64,000 nt of DNA from Bradyrhizobium sp. NFR13 (GTDB lineage: Bacteria; Pseudomonadota; Alphaproteobacteria; Rhizobiales; Xanthobacteraceae). Of the stretch, positions 42,924-51,266 are shown one piece after another. Numbering within the stretch: position 1 is the stretch's first letter; each line of letters opens with the position of its first letter. Below the pieces are notes generated by a model. The model was not told where the DNA came from and searched no databases. It was given only the letters and a program-made list of their open reading frames with translations. The DNA lies in the NCBI RefSeq assembly GCF_900114605.1, contig NZ_FOTP01000003.1, positions 62,001 through 126,000 on the forward strand, given 5' to 3'. The position numbers were made by a program, and so were the translations under genes.

Positions 42924-44026
42924 TCCGCGGCCTCCTGAAGAGCAACTGCCGTCTCGTTGGCATCGGCGAATTCCTTGCGCAGCTTGCGGAGCAGGCCGAG
43001 TTCGGACTGGAAGTCGACATAATGCGGCAGCTTCAGATGCTCGACGAAGCCGGTCGCCTGCACGTTGTCGGAATGCGACATGACGAATTCCTCGTCCTGC
43101 GCCGGCGCCTTGATGTCCTCGCCAAGCTCGCGCGCACGCAGCGCACGATCCACCAGCGCCATGGACATCACCTTGCGCTCGCTCTGGCCGAAGGCGAGAC
43201 CGTAGCCGCGGGTAAAGCAAGGCGCTTCGGTGTCCGAGCCCTTGAATTGGTTGACCATCTGACACTCGGTCAGCGTGATCGACCCAAGCGGCACCGCGAA
43301 ACCGACATCCTCGGCCACGAATTCCACGTCGACTTCGCCTAGGCGAATTTCGCCGGCGAACGGATGGCTGCGGCCATAGCCACGCTGGGTGGAATAGCCG
43401 AGCGCGAGAAGATAGCCCTCATCGCCGCGCGCCAGATTCTGCAGGCGCAGGTCGCGATCGGCCGGGAAGCTCAACGCGTCGCGGGTGAGATCGCCGACCG
43501 GCTTCTCCGGATCTTCCGCGGGCGAGGCCTCGATCAAACCGTCACGACCGAGAATATCGGTCACGCGCGGCATCAGGCCCGGCTCTGCATCGGTCATGAC
43601 TGGCTGTTCGGGCGAGGATTCGCCGGTCAGTTCGGGATCTAGCAGGCGATGCGTGTAGTCGAAGGTCGGGCCGAGAACCTGGCCGCCCGGCATGTCCTTG
43701 AAGGTCGAGGACACGCGGCGGCGCACCTGCATCTGCGAGGTATCGACGGGCTCGCTCGATCCGAAACGTGGCAGCGTCGCGCGGAAGGCGCGCAGGAGGA
43801 AGATCGCCTCGATCATGTCGCCGCGCGCCTGCTTGATGGCCAGCGCCGCGAGCTCGCGGTCATAGAGCGAGCCTTCGGTCATCACGCGATCGACGGCGAG
43901 ACCGAGCTGATTGGAAATCTGCGCCAGCGACACTTCCGGCACAGCACGATCGCCCCGGCGCTCATGGGCCAGCAGGCGATGCGCATTCTCGATGGCGCGT
44001 TCGCCACCCTTGACGGCAACATACAT
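42920..44026 (-). CDS. phnI: C-P lyase core subunit PhnI
   Basis: Subunit of 368 aa of the PhnGHIJ complex, with nucleosidase activity supplying ribose 1-phosphonate formation. Family landmarks are the N-terminus MYVAVKGGERAIENAHRLL, GYGRSHPFAGEIR, and DNVQATGFVEHLKLPHYVDF. It lies 2 bp after phnH and overlaps phnJ by four bases. Confidence 0.97.
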   Translation of the reverse strand: MYVAVKGGERAIENAHRLLAHERRGDRAVPEVSLAQISNQLGLAVDRVMTEGSLYDRELAALAIKQARGDMIEAIFLLRAFRATLPRFGSSEPVDTSQMQVRRRVSSTFKDMPGGQVLGPTFDYTHRLLDPELTGESSPEQPVMTDAEPGLMPRVTDILGRDGLIEASPAEDPEKPVGDLTRDALSFPADRDLRLQNLARGDEGYLLALGYSTQRGYGRSHPFAGEIRLGEVDVEFVAEDVGFAVPLGSITLTECQMVNQFKGSDTEAPCFTRGYGLAFGQSERKVMSMALVDRALRARELGEDIKAPAQDEEFVMSHSDNVQATGFVEHLKLPHYVDFQSELGLLRKLRKEFADANETAVALQEAAE

Positions 44027-44028
44027 AC

Positions 44029-44637
44029 TCAGCCCTCCTTAGCGACGAGACGCGTGGTGCGCGGCAACGCGACGACGGATTCGCCGGACACCAGCACGAG
44101 ATCGATGCCGCGCGGAAACAGTGAAGCATTCAGCGCAAGGCGATCCAGCAAGTCCGGCACGCCGATCGCAGCACGCAGGATTGTGGCACCGTCGATGCCG
44201 GGACCGCGCAATTCATAGGCCGGGCCTTCAGTCAGGCTCGCCACCTGCAGGATGATCGTGGTGGAGCGATCCGGATATTCGCCGGAGCCGAATGCAAACT
44301 GCTCGAAGGATGGCAGCGCGGCGGCATCGGCCACCACGGCAAAGGCGCATATCGCGGGATCGGCAATCACCGGCGCGCTGGTGTGAAACTTGATCCATTT
44401 GGCGACATCCATCGTCGCCGCCAACCTGCTATCGAGCCAGACTGGCGTATCCTGATCGAACAGCGTCAGCGCGATGGCGGCCGCACCGCGCATCATCGGC
44501 GCGGGTACGCCCGAAACGGCCTGAATGCGCTGCACGGTACCCGGACGCGCCATCGCATCCATCACCGAACGGAAGGTCGATTGCGCCGCGAGGACCTTGT
44601 CCGCGAAACCGGCCGGCATTTCCGCAACTGTCGTCAT
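44029..44637 (-). CDS. phnH: C-P lyase core subunit PhnH
   Basis: Structural subunit of 202 aa of the C-P lyase core, PLP-transferase-like fold without catalytic lysine. Features are FRSVMDAMARPGTVQRI, ALTLFDQDTPVWLD, and AFGSGEYPDRSTT. Gaps of 2 bp separate it from phnG and phnI. Confidence 0.96.
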   Translation of the reverse strand: MTTVAEMPAGFADKVLAAQSTFRSVMDAMARPGTVQRIQAVSGVPAPMMRGAAAIALTLFDQDTPVWLDSRLAATMDVAKWIKFHTSAPVIADPAICAFAVVADAAALPSFEQFAFGSGEYPDRSTTIILQVASLTEGPAYELRGPGIDGATILRAAIGVPDLLDRLALNASLFPRGIDLVLVSGESVVALPRTTRLVAKEG

Positions 44638-44639
44638 GA

Positions 44640-45101
44640 TCAGCCCTCCCCGCGCACGAGCGTGTAGAAATCGACTTTGGTCGCCGCCGTCTCTGCGGCC
44701 TTCCGCTTGACATCGGCAACGACACGCGCGCGCAGCGGCGCGAGCACGTTGGTCTCGACAGCATCTGAAAATTCAGCGGTTTGAATGAGCGCATCGCAGA
44801 GCGCGATCAGATGCGCTTTCGTGCCATCACGGCCGAGCGTGTAACCGAAGCCAACCTCACCGCTCGCCAACCGTACAGCAGCACGCGACACCGTCGCCTC
44901 ACCGAGATTGAACGGCGCGCCGTCGCCGCCGATCCGGCCGCGCAGCATCACCAGGCCGTTTTCCGGCCGACGTAATTCTTCATGGGCGGGAATGGCGACC
45001 GCATCGAGATATCCGGCGATATCCGCCGTGGCGCAGTGCCCAAGGACCCCCATCGCCTCACGGCGCCGGGTCTGCTGGTCGTTCAGGGAGGATGAAGTCA
45101 T
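44640..45101 (-). CDS. phnG: C-P lyase core subunit PhnG
   Basis: Core subunit of 153 aa and first gene of the phnGHIJKLMN operon. Characteristic segments are RREAMGVLGHCATADI, RPENGLVMLRGRIGGDGAPFN-type (GLVMLRGRIGGDGAPFNLGE) and GYTLGRDGTKAHLIAL. ATG 45101 lies about 34 bases after the predicted transcription start; the frame upstream runs through promoter DNA and is not coding. Confidence 0.95.
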   Translation of the reverse strand: MTSSSLNDQQTRRREAMGVLGHCATADIAGYLDAVAIPAHEELRRPENGLVMLRGRIGGDGAPFNLGEATVSRAAVRLASGEVGFGYTLGRDGTKAHLIALCDALIQTAEFSDAVETNVLAPLRARVVADVKRKAAETAATKVDFYTLVRGEG

Positions 45102-45117
45102 GTCACCGTCGCTCAAC

Positions 45118-45143
45118 AAGTTGTATGATTTACTAGACAACTT
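45118..45143. promoter_or_regulatory. Candidate PhnF operator in the phnG-phnF intergenic region
   Basis: Perfect 7-base inverted repeat AAGTTGT (45118-45124) / ACAACTT (45137-45143) with a 12-base spacer containing CTAGACAA, a half-site reminiscent of HutC-subfamily GntR operators. It overlaps the -10 box and probable start point of the phn operon, an arrangement expected for repression by PhnF. Confidence 0.55.
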
Positions 45144-45175
45144 TATAGGCAGAGGCAATGACCGTTTCGTGACAG
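45142..45175 (-). promoter_or_regulatory. PhoB-dependent promoter of the phnG operon
   Basis: On the minus strand an 18-bp Pho box, CTGTCAC-GAAA-CGGTCAT (45175 to 45158), matches the two CTGTCAT direct repeats with 4-base spacer. Ten bases later comes a -10 box TATAAA (45147-45142). This is the canonical layout in which PhoB replaces the -35 element. phnG starts about 41 bases downstream of the -10. Confidence 0.8.
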
Positions 45176-45226
45176 CGGCGCGATTTTTCGCTAATGCGTG
45201 GTCGACATCATTCCGGGACCGATTTT

Positions 45227-45961
45227 GTGACCATTCAGGACAAGCCAACAGGCGTTGCATTGTGGCGGCACGTCGCCGACGGCATTGAGCGCGGCATCGC
45301 CGATGGCCGCTATGGCGCCGGCGAAAAGCTGCCCGGCGAGACCGAACTAGCTGACATCTACCGCGTCAATCGCCACACTGTGCGCCGCGCCCTCGCGACC
45401 TTGGCCGAACGCGGCATGGTACGCGCCGAGCGCGGCAGTGGCACCTATGTGGAATCGCCAAAGCTTGCATATCCCCTGCGGTCACGCACGCGCTTCTCGG
45501 AAATTGCCGGTGCCGGCGGCCGCGAGCCACAAGCGCAATTGATCGGAGCCTGGGACGATGTGGCAACACGCGATCTCGCCAGGCAGCTTAGCCTCAAAGC
45601 CGGTGCTCCACTGATCCGCATCGAGGCACTGCGCCTCGCTGACAAGACTCCCATCTGCGTCGGCACTAACTGGCTGTCGGCCGAACGGCTTCCCGATTTC
45701 GGCAAGGTCTACGAGCGCGTGCGCTCAATGACCAAGGCGCTGGCGCATTACGGTATCAAGGACTATCGCCGCGCCTCGACAAGGGTCACCGCGGGGATCA
45801 TCGACGCAACCGATGCGACACGGCTTGGTGTCGCACTCGGGCGTCCGATCTTGATTGTCGATTCCATCGATGTGGATGCCGACGGCACGCCGCTGAGCGC
45901 CACGCATTCGCGCTTCGTCGCCGAGCGCGTCGAATTCGTGGTCGATAGCGGCTCGCTCTAG
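45227..45961 (+). CDS. phnF: GntR-family phosphonate operon regulator PhnF
   Basis: HutC-subfamily regulator of about 244 aa. The N-terminal wHTH contains LPGETELADIYRVNRHTVRR and the GSGTYVES wing; the C-terminal UTRA ligand domain follows (LAYPLRSRTRFSEI onwards). GTG 45227 (MTIQDKPTGVALW) is proposed, as the family starts close to the GVALW segment and GGGA lies eight bases upstream; ATG 45194 is an in-frame alternative without a binding site. It is divergent from phnG and likely represses it. Its stop codon directly abuts that of the next, convergent gene. Confidence 0.9.
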   Translation: MTIQDKPTGVALWRHVADGIERGIADGRYGAGEKLPGETELADIYRVNRHTVRRALATLAERGMVRAERGSGTYVESPKLAYPLRSRTRFSEIAGAGGREPQAQLIGAWDDVATRDLARQLSLKAGAPLIRIEALRLADKTPICVGTNWLSAERLPDFGKVYERVRSMTKALAHYGIKDYRRASTRVTAGIIDATDATRLGVALGRPILIVDSIDVDADGTPLSATHSRFVAERVEFVVDSGSL

Positions 45962-46429
45962 TTAGAACGGATCGGTGCCGAGACCCGGCACATCCGCCGG
46001 ACGCGGCCCCGGCGCCGGCCACAGGAAGCGGCGATCCTTCTCGGCAATGGCCACATCGTTGATGCTCGCCTCGCGGCGGCGCATCAGACCAGCCTCATCA
46101 AATTCCCACTGCTCGTTGCCGTAGGAGCGATACCAGTTGCCGGCGTCGTCGTGCCATTCATATTGAAAGCGCACGGCAATGTGATTGCCGTCGAACGCCC
46201 ACAAATCCTTGATCAGCCGGTATTCGTGCTCTTTCGCCCATTTACGGGTGAGGAATTCGACAATCGCCGGGCGCCCCTGAAAGAACTCGCCGCGATTGCG
46301 CCAGGTCGAGTCCTCAGTATAGGCGAGCGACACTTTCACCGGATCGCGTGAATTCCAGGCGTCTTCGGCCATACGGGCCTTCTGGGCGGCGGTCTCTCGG
46401 GTGAAGGGCGGAAACGGTGGACGCGACAT
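45962..46429 (-). CDS. DUF1348 (SnoaL/NTF2-like) protein
   Basis: Protein of 155 aa with the compact cone-shaped NTF2-like fold predicted from [40 protein letters not shown] and [19 protein letters not shown], which are highly conserved in DUF1348. Function is unknown. Its stop is immediately next to the phnF stop (convergent), and it lies 81 bp after ybgC, in the place where tolQ usually follows. Confidence 0.88.
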   Translation of the reverse strand: MSRPPFPPFTRETAAQKARMAEDAWNSRDPVKVSLAYTEDSTWRNRGEFFQGRPAIVEFLTRKWAKEHEYRLIKDLWAFDGNHIAVRFQYEWHDDAGNWYRSYGNEQWEFDEAGLMRRREASINDVAIAEKDRRFLWPAPGPRPADVPGLGTDPF

Positions 46430-46510
46430 GGGACCCTCGGCTTTGCGATGTGCCGGGATTGTAGCCTTGCCGCACGCGGAGTCGATGCCGTTCCGCCTAT
46501 CGCACGATTG

Positions 46511-46969
46511 TTAAATCTGATCGGCCTTCATGGCGATCCGGAGCGCTTTCGGGATCGGCTTGGCGCGGCCGCCGGACACAAAGGCCACCTTGACCTTGGC
46601 CTCGAGCAACAACTCATCGCCGCGGCGCACTTCCTGCCCCAGCGTGATCGAGGCACCCTTCACGTCGAGCGGCCGTGTCACGATCTCCAGCAGATCGTCC
46701 ATCCGCGACGGCTTGAGAAATTCGAGCTGCATCGATCGTACGACGAACGCAAAACCCGGCGCTTCGCTTTCGGCTTCCGCAAACAGCGCGCGCTGGTCGG
46801 CGCCGAGCAGCCGCAGATAGTTCGTGCGCCCGCGCTCCATGAAGCGCAGGTAGTTGGCGTGATAGACGATGCCGGAAAAATCCGTGTCTTCGTAGTAGAC
46901 GCGCACCTGCATGCGATGCAGGCCGTCGGCGATGGCGCCGTCAAGATGGGAGGTCGTCGAGACTGTCAT
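46511..46969 (-). CDS. ybgC: Tol-Pal-associated acyl-CoA thioesterase YbgC
   Basis: Hotdog-fold thioesterase of 152 aa. The catalytic segment VRVYYEDTDFSGIVYHANYL includes the conserved Asp; FMERGRTNYLR follows. In most proteobacteria it heads the tolQRAB-pal cluster and acts on acyl-CoA or acyl-ACP near the membrane. Here it is followed by DUF1348 and the phn locus. Its start overlaps the NUDIX gene stop by four bases. Confidence 0.92.
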   Translation of the reverse strand: MTVSTTSHLDGAIADGLHRMQVRVYYEDTDFSGIVYHANYLRFMERGRTNYLRLLGADQRALFAEAESEAPGFAFVVRSMQLEFLKPSRMDDLLEIVTRPLDVKGASITLGQEVRRGDELLLEAKVKVAFVSGGRAKPIPKALRIAMKADQI

Positions 46970-47376
46970 TGCGAAAAACCGTGAGATGCGAGCGGCAACA
47001 CGTGATCGCGCGTCAAAGGTGCCAAAACGATGACCTCCGGTGCGGCGGGATCAATCCAGAGCGCTTCGGCAATCTCGGCCTGCGGCAAGATCGCGCCATC
47101 GACCTTCACCGCATAGACGCTGGCCTGCACCTGCCATCCCGGCTCATTGGCTGCAATACTGTTGAACTGCCCAAGCGCTTGCGCGGAGCCCGGCACCATC
47201 CGGCAACCGAGCTCCTCGCTGATCTCGCGCTCCAGCGCGGCCAGATCGTCTTCGCGGGCATCGCGCTTGCCGCCCGGCTGCATGAAGGCCTCGGTGCCGC
47301 GTTTACGCACCACCAGCATGCGCCCGCTATCGTCGCGGATCAGCGCGGCTACCACGCCGATAATCTTGTCGGTCAT
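46966..47376 (-). CDS. NUDIX hydrolase
   Basis: Pyrophosphohydrolase of 136 aa. The Nudix box is complete (GKRDAREDDLAALEREISEE with following LG), preceded by MLVVRKRGTEAFMQPG. ATG 47376 has GAGGAG upstream; a frame to 47457 would overlap ruvB. It is inserted between ruvB and ybgC in coupled arrangement. Substrate is not predictable; nucleotide clean-up is likely. Confidence 0.9.
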   Translation of the reverse strand: MTDKIIGVVAALIRDDSGRMLVVRKRGTEAFMQPGGKRDAREDDLAALEREISEELGCRMVPGSAQALGQFNSIAANEPGWQVQASVYAVKVDGAILPQAEIAEALWIDPAAPEVIVLAPLTRDHVLPLASHGFSQ

Positions 47377-47380
47377 CGCG

Positions 47381-48424
47381 CTACTCCTCTTCGCCAAACA
47401 ATCCGATCTGACTCGCATCGCGTTTCGGTTCTTGCAGTCCCAGATGCTTGAACGCATGCGAGGTCAGCAACCGGCCGCGCGGAGTGCGCTGCAGATAGCC
47501 GCACTGGATCAGATAGGGCTCGATGATGTCTTCGATGGCATCGCGCGGCTCGGATAGTGCAGCCGCCATGGTTTCGACACCGACGGGACCACCGGCATAG
47601 TTCATGGCGATGGTGGTGAGATAACGGCGATCCATCGCGTCAAGACCCGCACTATCGACTTCCAATGCGGAGAGCGCATGGTCGGCGATCCTGCGATCGA
47701 TAGCCGCAGCATCAGCCGCCGAGGCGAAGTCGCGTACGCGGCGCAACAGACGCCCGGCGATGCGCGGCGTACCGCGGGCGCGGCGCGCGATCTCGTTGGC
47801 GCCCTCGGGCGTCATGCCGATCTCCAGCACGCGGGCGCCGCGGGTGACGATCTTTTCGAGTTCGTCGATGGTGTAGAAATTGAGCCGCAGCGGGATGCCG
47901 AAACGATCGCGCAGCGGATTGGTGAGCAGGCCGGCGCGCGTGGTGGCACCGACCAGCGTGAATTTCGACAATTCGATCTTCACCGAACGCGCGGCAGGGC
48001 CTTCACCGATGATGAGGTCGAGCTGAAAGTCCTCCATCGCCGGATAGAGCACTTCTTCCACGGCGGGGCTGAGACGATGGATCTCGTCGATGAACAGAAC
48101 GTCGCGCTCTTCGAGATTGGTGAGCAGCGCCGCGAGATCGCCGGCTTTGGCGATCACCGGTCCCGATGTTGCCCGAAAACCGACACCAAGTTCGCGCGCA
48201 ACGATCTGCGCCAGCGTGGTCTTGCCGAGGCCCGGCGGGCCGACGAACAGCGTGTGATCCAGCGCTTCACCGCGCTTGCGGGCTGCATCGATGAAGATCT
48301 GCAAATTCGCGCGCGCCTGCGCCTGGCCGACGAAATCTGAGAGAGACTGTGGGCGCAGCGCGGTGTCGCCGACATCGTCGGAGCGGCGCTCAGGTGTAAT
48401 CATGCGATCGGGTGGCGTATTCAT
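47381..48424 (-). CDS. ruvB: Holliday junction branch-migration ATPase RuvB
   Basis: AAA+ motor of 347 aa. Walker A is [14 protein letters not shown], Walker [14 protein letters not shown], sensor 1 [11 protein letters not shown], and the C-terminal wHTH ends with the [14 protein letters not shown] segment. It acts with RuvA and RuvC on recombination intermediates. The start overlaps a small membrane protein gene by four bases. Confidence 0.97.
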   Translation of the reverse strand: MNTPPDRMITPERRSDDVGDTALRPQSLSDFVGQAQARANLQIFIDAARKRGEALDHTLFVGPPGLGKTTLAQIVARELGVGFRATSGPVIAKAGDLAALLTNLEERDVLFIDEIHRLSPAVEEVLYPAMEDFQLDLIIGEGPAARSVKIELSKFTLVGATTRAGLLTNPLRDRFGIPLRLNFYTIDELEKIVTRGARVLEIGMTPEGANEIARRARGTPRIAGRLLRRVRDFASAADAAAIDRRIADHALSALEVDSAGLDAMDRRYLTTIAMNYAGGPVGVETMAAALSEPRDAIEDIIEPYLIQCGYLQRTPRGRLLTSHAFKHLGLQEPKRDASQIGLFGEEE

Positions 48425-48921
48425 GATGCGACGTTACCACGGTGCAACGGCCGCGCGAACCACCAGCACAGGCTGGCTGGAATCACGGCAATACAAGCGA
48501 GCAATACCGAGAGCGACAGCGCTTGCGTGAACGATCGTACGCCGGGCAGAATCACCGCCGACGATTCCGAGGGTTGAACGAACATTCCTAAACCGATGAA
48601 ACCGGCAATGCCGACGGCCGCAGCGAACCACGCCATCCAGATCGCGTTTTGCCCGGCATAGACGGCCGACAGCGCGAAGACGACGCCGGCACCGAGCGAC
48701 GGCAGCAGCGCCGCCAATGCAGCAACGAATGCCAGCAACCAAAGTGCAATCGAGAGAAGAGACCTGAAACCATCGAGATCGGCGACAGAGAAGATCAATT
48801 GCAGGATCGACGCCCCCAGACCGACGACGAGCAACGACACGAGCGCAGCCACAGATAACGAACCGACAATACTGAAGATCATGACAATGCCGATCACGCG
48901 GGCGATCCTGGCAAGGCTCAC
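48421..48921 (-). CDS. Hypothetical membrane protein between ruvA and ruvB
   Basis: Unrecognised protein of 166 aa with about four transmembrane segments (around residues 9-43, 55-85, 92-112 and 130-155), for example [20 protein letters not shown]. It overlaps both ruvA and ruvB by four bases (ATGA at each end), so it is translated with the resolvasome genes. No catalytic motif is visible. A role in DNA repair should not be assumed from position only. Confidence 0.75.
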   Translation of the reverse strand: MSLARIARVIGIVMIFSIVGSLSVAALVSLLVVGLGASILQLIFSVADLDGFRSLLSIALWLLAFVAALAALLPSLGAGVVFALSAVYAGQNAIWMAWFAAAVGIAGFIGLGMFVQPSESSAVILPGVRSFTQALSLSVLLACIAVIPASLCWWFARPLHRGNVAS

Positions 48922-49535
48922 TTCGCCAATTCCTTCAGCCCGAGCTTAATGAGTTGCGCCGTTTCCGCCCCCTCGCCTGCGCTGCGCGACGCTGATGCGA
49001 CGGCAGCCGCAGCCTGTGGCTGGCCATAGCCGAGATTGACCAGCGCCGAGATCGCATCGGTGACCGGACGTGGCGCATTCCTGTCGTCGAACGAACCGGC
49101 GAGTTGCGCGACCACCGGATCGACCGACGCAAAGGCCGGCGCCTTATCCTTCAATTCGCTGACGATGCGCTCGGCAACTTTCGGACCGACGCCAGGCGTG
49201 CGCGCGACCGCTGCCTTGTCGCGCAGCGCGATGGCGTTGGCGAGGTCGGCCGGTGGCAGCGTGCTGAGCACAGCGAGCGCGACCTTGGCACCAACGCCCT
49301 GCACGGTCTGCAGCAGACGGAACCATTCACGCTCCAGGTCGCTGCGGAATCCGAACAGCTTGATCTGGTCTTCGCGGACATAGGTTTCGATGGAGAGCAC
49401 CGCAGCCTCACCCGCCTGCGGCAATGCCTGCAACGTACGCGCGGAACAATGCACCTGATAGCCGACGCCCTGCACGTCGAGGATCACATAGTCCTCGCCG
49501 TAGGAATCGATCAGGCCTTTGAGCTTGCCAATCAC
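48918..49535 (-). CDS. ruvA: Holliday junction branch-migration protein RuvA
   Basis: DNA-binding partner of RuvB, 205 aa. Domain I starts [19 protein letters not shown]; domain II has helix-hairpin-helix motifs [17 protein letters not shown] and [17 protein letters not shown]; the C-terminal domain III ([16 protein letters not shown]) contacts RuvB. It is downstream of ruvC, separated by a palindromic repeat element. Confidence 0.97.
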   Translation of the reverse strand: MIGKLKGLIDSYGEDYVILDVQGVGYQVHCSARTLQALPQAGEAAVLSIETYVREDQIKLFGFRSDLEREWFRLLQTVQGVGAKVALAVLSTLPPADLANAIALRDKAAVARTPGVGPKVAERIVSELKDKAPAFASVDPVVAQLAGSFDDRNAPRPVTDAISALVNLGYGQPQAAAAVASASRSAGEGAETAQLIKLGLKELAK

Positions 49536-49580
49536 GCGAATACTCCAACCGGCATACGCGTCCGACGCCGCTGTTCATGG

Positions 49581-49696
49581 TCCCCTCCCCCCTTGCGGGG
49601 GAGGGTGGCGCACAGCGCCGGGAGAGGGGTTAGCCACAAGCGAAGTTGCCCGTGGCTCCCCCCCTCCCCGGCCCTCCCCCGCAAGGGGGGAGGGAG
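49581..49696. repeat. Palindromic intergenic repeat between ruvC and ruvA
   Basis: A roughly 116-bp element bounded by long inverted arms: CCCTCCCCCCTTGCGGGGGA on the left (49584-49603, within 49581-49605) and CCCTCCCCCGCAAGGGGGGA on the right (49672-49691, within 49672-49696). The interior has a smaller inverted pair AGCCAC/GTGGCT (49632 and 49651 areas). It looks like a mobile REP/RPE-type palindromic element, as found in multiple copies in related rhizobial genomes. It would form a strong hairpin in the ruvC-ruvA transcript. Confidence 0.8.
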
Positions 49697-49716
49697 CTGA
49701 CAGCGTCTGTTGATAG

Positions 49717-50244
49717 TCACGCGCCGACGACCTTGAGACGCAGCATCGTGCTCTGGCGGTGATGCGCATGCGTGATGGCGATGGCGAGCGCATCTGCGGC
49801 GTCGGCGGATTTCGGCTCGGCCTTCGGCAGCAGGATCTTCAGCATCACCTGGATCTGGTTCTTGTCGGCGTGCCCTGCGCCGACGACGGTCTTCTTGACC
49901 TGATTGGGGGCGTATTCGGCGACCGCGATGCCGAACATCGCCGGCGTCATCATGGCGATGCCGCGCGCCTGGCCGAGCTTCAGTGTCGCAACACCATCCT
50001 TGTTGACGAAAGTCTGCTCCACCGCAGCTTCGGCAGGCTGGAAATCGCCGAGTATCTTGGCGAGGCCTTCATGGATACCGAGCAGACGGCTCGCCAACGG
50101 CAGACTGTCCGGCGGCTCCACCGATCCGCAGCCGATATAGGTCAGCCGGTTGCCGTCGATATCGATCACGCCCCAGCCGGTACGGCGCAGGCCCGGATCG
50201 ATGCCGATAATACGGACAGGAGGGCGAATCGCAGGGTGTGTCAT
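49717..50244 (-). CDS. ruvC: Holliday junction endodeoxyribonuclease RuvC
   Basis: Resolvase of 175 aa with the RNase H-like fold. Catalytic acidic residues lie in [26 protein letters not shown] and the C-terminal [17 protein letters not shown] 50244 (MTHPAIRPP) is preferred; the frame upstream to 50301 is not family-like. It is upstream of ruvA and downstream of yebC. Confidence 0.95.
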   Translation of the reverse strand: MTHPAIRPPVRIIGIDPGLRRTGWGVIDIDGNRLTYIGCGSVEPPDSLPLASRLLGIHEGLAKILGDFQPAEAAVEQTFVNKDGVATLKLGQARGIAMMTPAMFGIAVAEYAPNQVKKTVVGAGHADKNQIQVMLKILLPKAEPKSADAADALAIAITHAHHRQSTMLRLKVVGA

Positions 50245-50330
50245 CCCACAGGAATAACGCCGCTCGGAGCGGAACGAAATAGAAACGCGCACCCGTCCCA
50301 AGAGAATAGAGGGAGAAGCTGAGCTCCCGT

Positions 50331-51077
50331 TCAGCCGCCCATCTTGGCCATTAGCGCATCGGACACTTCGAAATTGGCATAGACGTTCTGAACGTCGTCA
50401 TGCTCATTCAGGAGATCCATCAGCTTGATCAGCTTCTCCCCGGTCTCGTCATCGACCGAAAGCGTGTTCTGCGGCTTCCAGATCACCGCAGCCTTGCGGG
50501 CTTCGCCGAACTTGGCTTCGAGCGCCTTGGCCACCTCGCGAAAGGTTTCCTGCGACGCGTAGACTTCATGGCCGCCTTCGCCGGACACCACGTCATCGGC
50601 GCCGGCCTCGATGGCGGCTTCCAGCATCTCGTCGGCGGAGGCCTTTTCGGTGTCATACTCGATAAAGCCGACATGATCGAACATGAAGGACACCGAGCCG
50701 GTTTCCCCCATATTGCCGCCGGATTTGGTGAAGTAGGAGCGGATGTCAGACGCGGCGCGATTGCGGTTGTCGGTCAGCGCCTCAACGATGACGGCAACGC
50801 CGCCGGGGCCATAGCCCTCATAGCGGATTTCATCATAGTTCTCGCCTTCGGTGCCGATCGCCTTCTTGATAGCGCGCTCGATATTGTCGCGCGGCATATT
50901 CTCCTGGCGCGCGGCGATCACGGCAGCGCGCAGCCGGGCGTTCATCGCCGGGTCCGGCGTTCCCATTTTGGCAGCGACGGTGATTTCGCGCGCCAGCTTT
51001 GAGAACAGCTTGGACTTCTGGGCATCCTGCCGGCCCTTGCGGTGCATGATGTTCTTGAATTGGGAATGTCCGGCCAT
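50331..51077 (-). CDS. yebC: YebC/PmpR-family DNA-binding protein
   Basis: Protein of 248 aa beginning [20 protein letters not shown], the family hallmark. Also present are [19 protein letters not shown] and [19 protein letters not shown]. YebC proteins act as translation factors easing ribosome stalling or as transcription regulators. Its position directly upstream of ruvC is widely conserved. Confidence 0.95.
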   Translation of the reverse strand: MAGHSQFKNIMHRKGRQDAQKSKLFSKLAREITVAAKMGTPDPAMNARLRAAVIAARQENMPRDNIERAIKKAIGTEGENYDEIRYEGYGPGGVAVIVEALTDNRNRAASDIRSYFTKSGGNMGETGSVSFMFDHVGFIEYDTEKASADEMLEAAIEAGADDVVSGEGGHEVYASQETFREVAKALEAKFGEARKAAVIWKPQNTLSVDDETGEKLIKLMDLLNEHDDVQNVYANFEVSDALMAKMGG

Positions 51078-51266
51078 GCGGTCTCTCTTGAATCGTCTGG
51101 TGTCTTTAGGGGCTGCGGCGCGGGGTTATAGGCCGCAGAGCCTGCAAAATCAAAAGTGTGCGTCGAAATCTCGCAGGCCAAAACCGGCGCTGCTGCAATC
51201 CTTAACACTCACTTCACCTTCGGGTGCAAGGATACCCGCATAGATTGTACCCCGCGAGATTTGATT

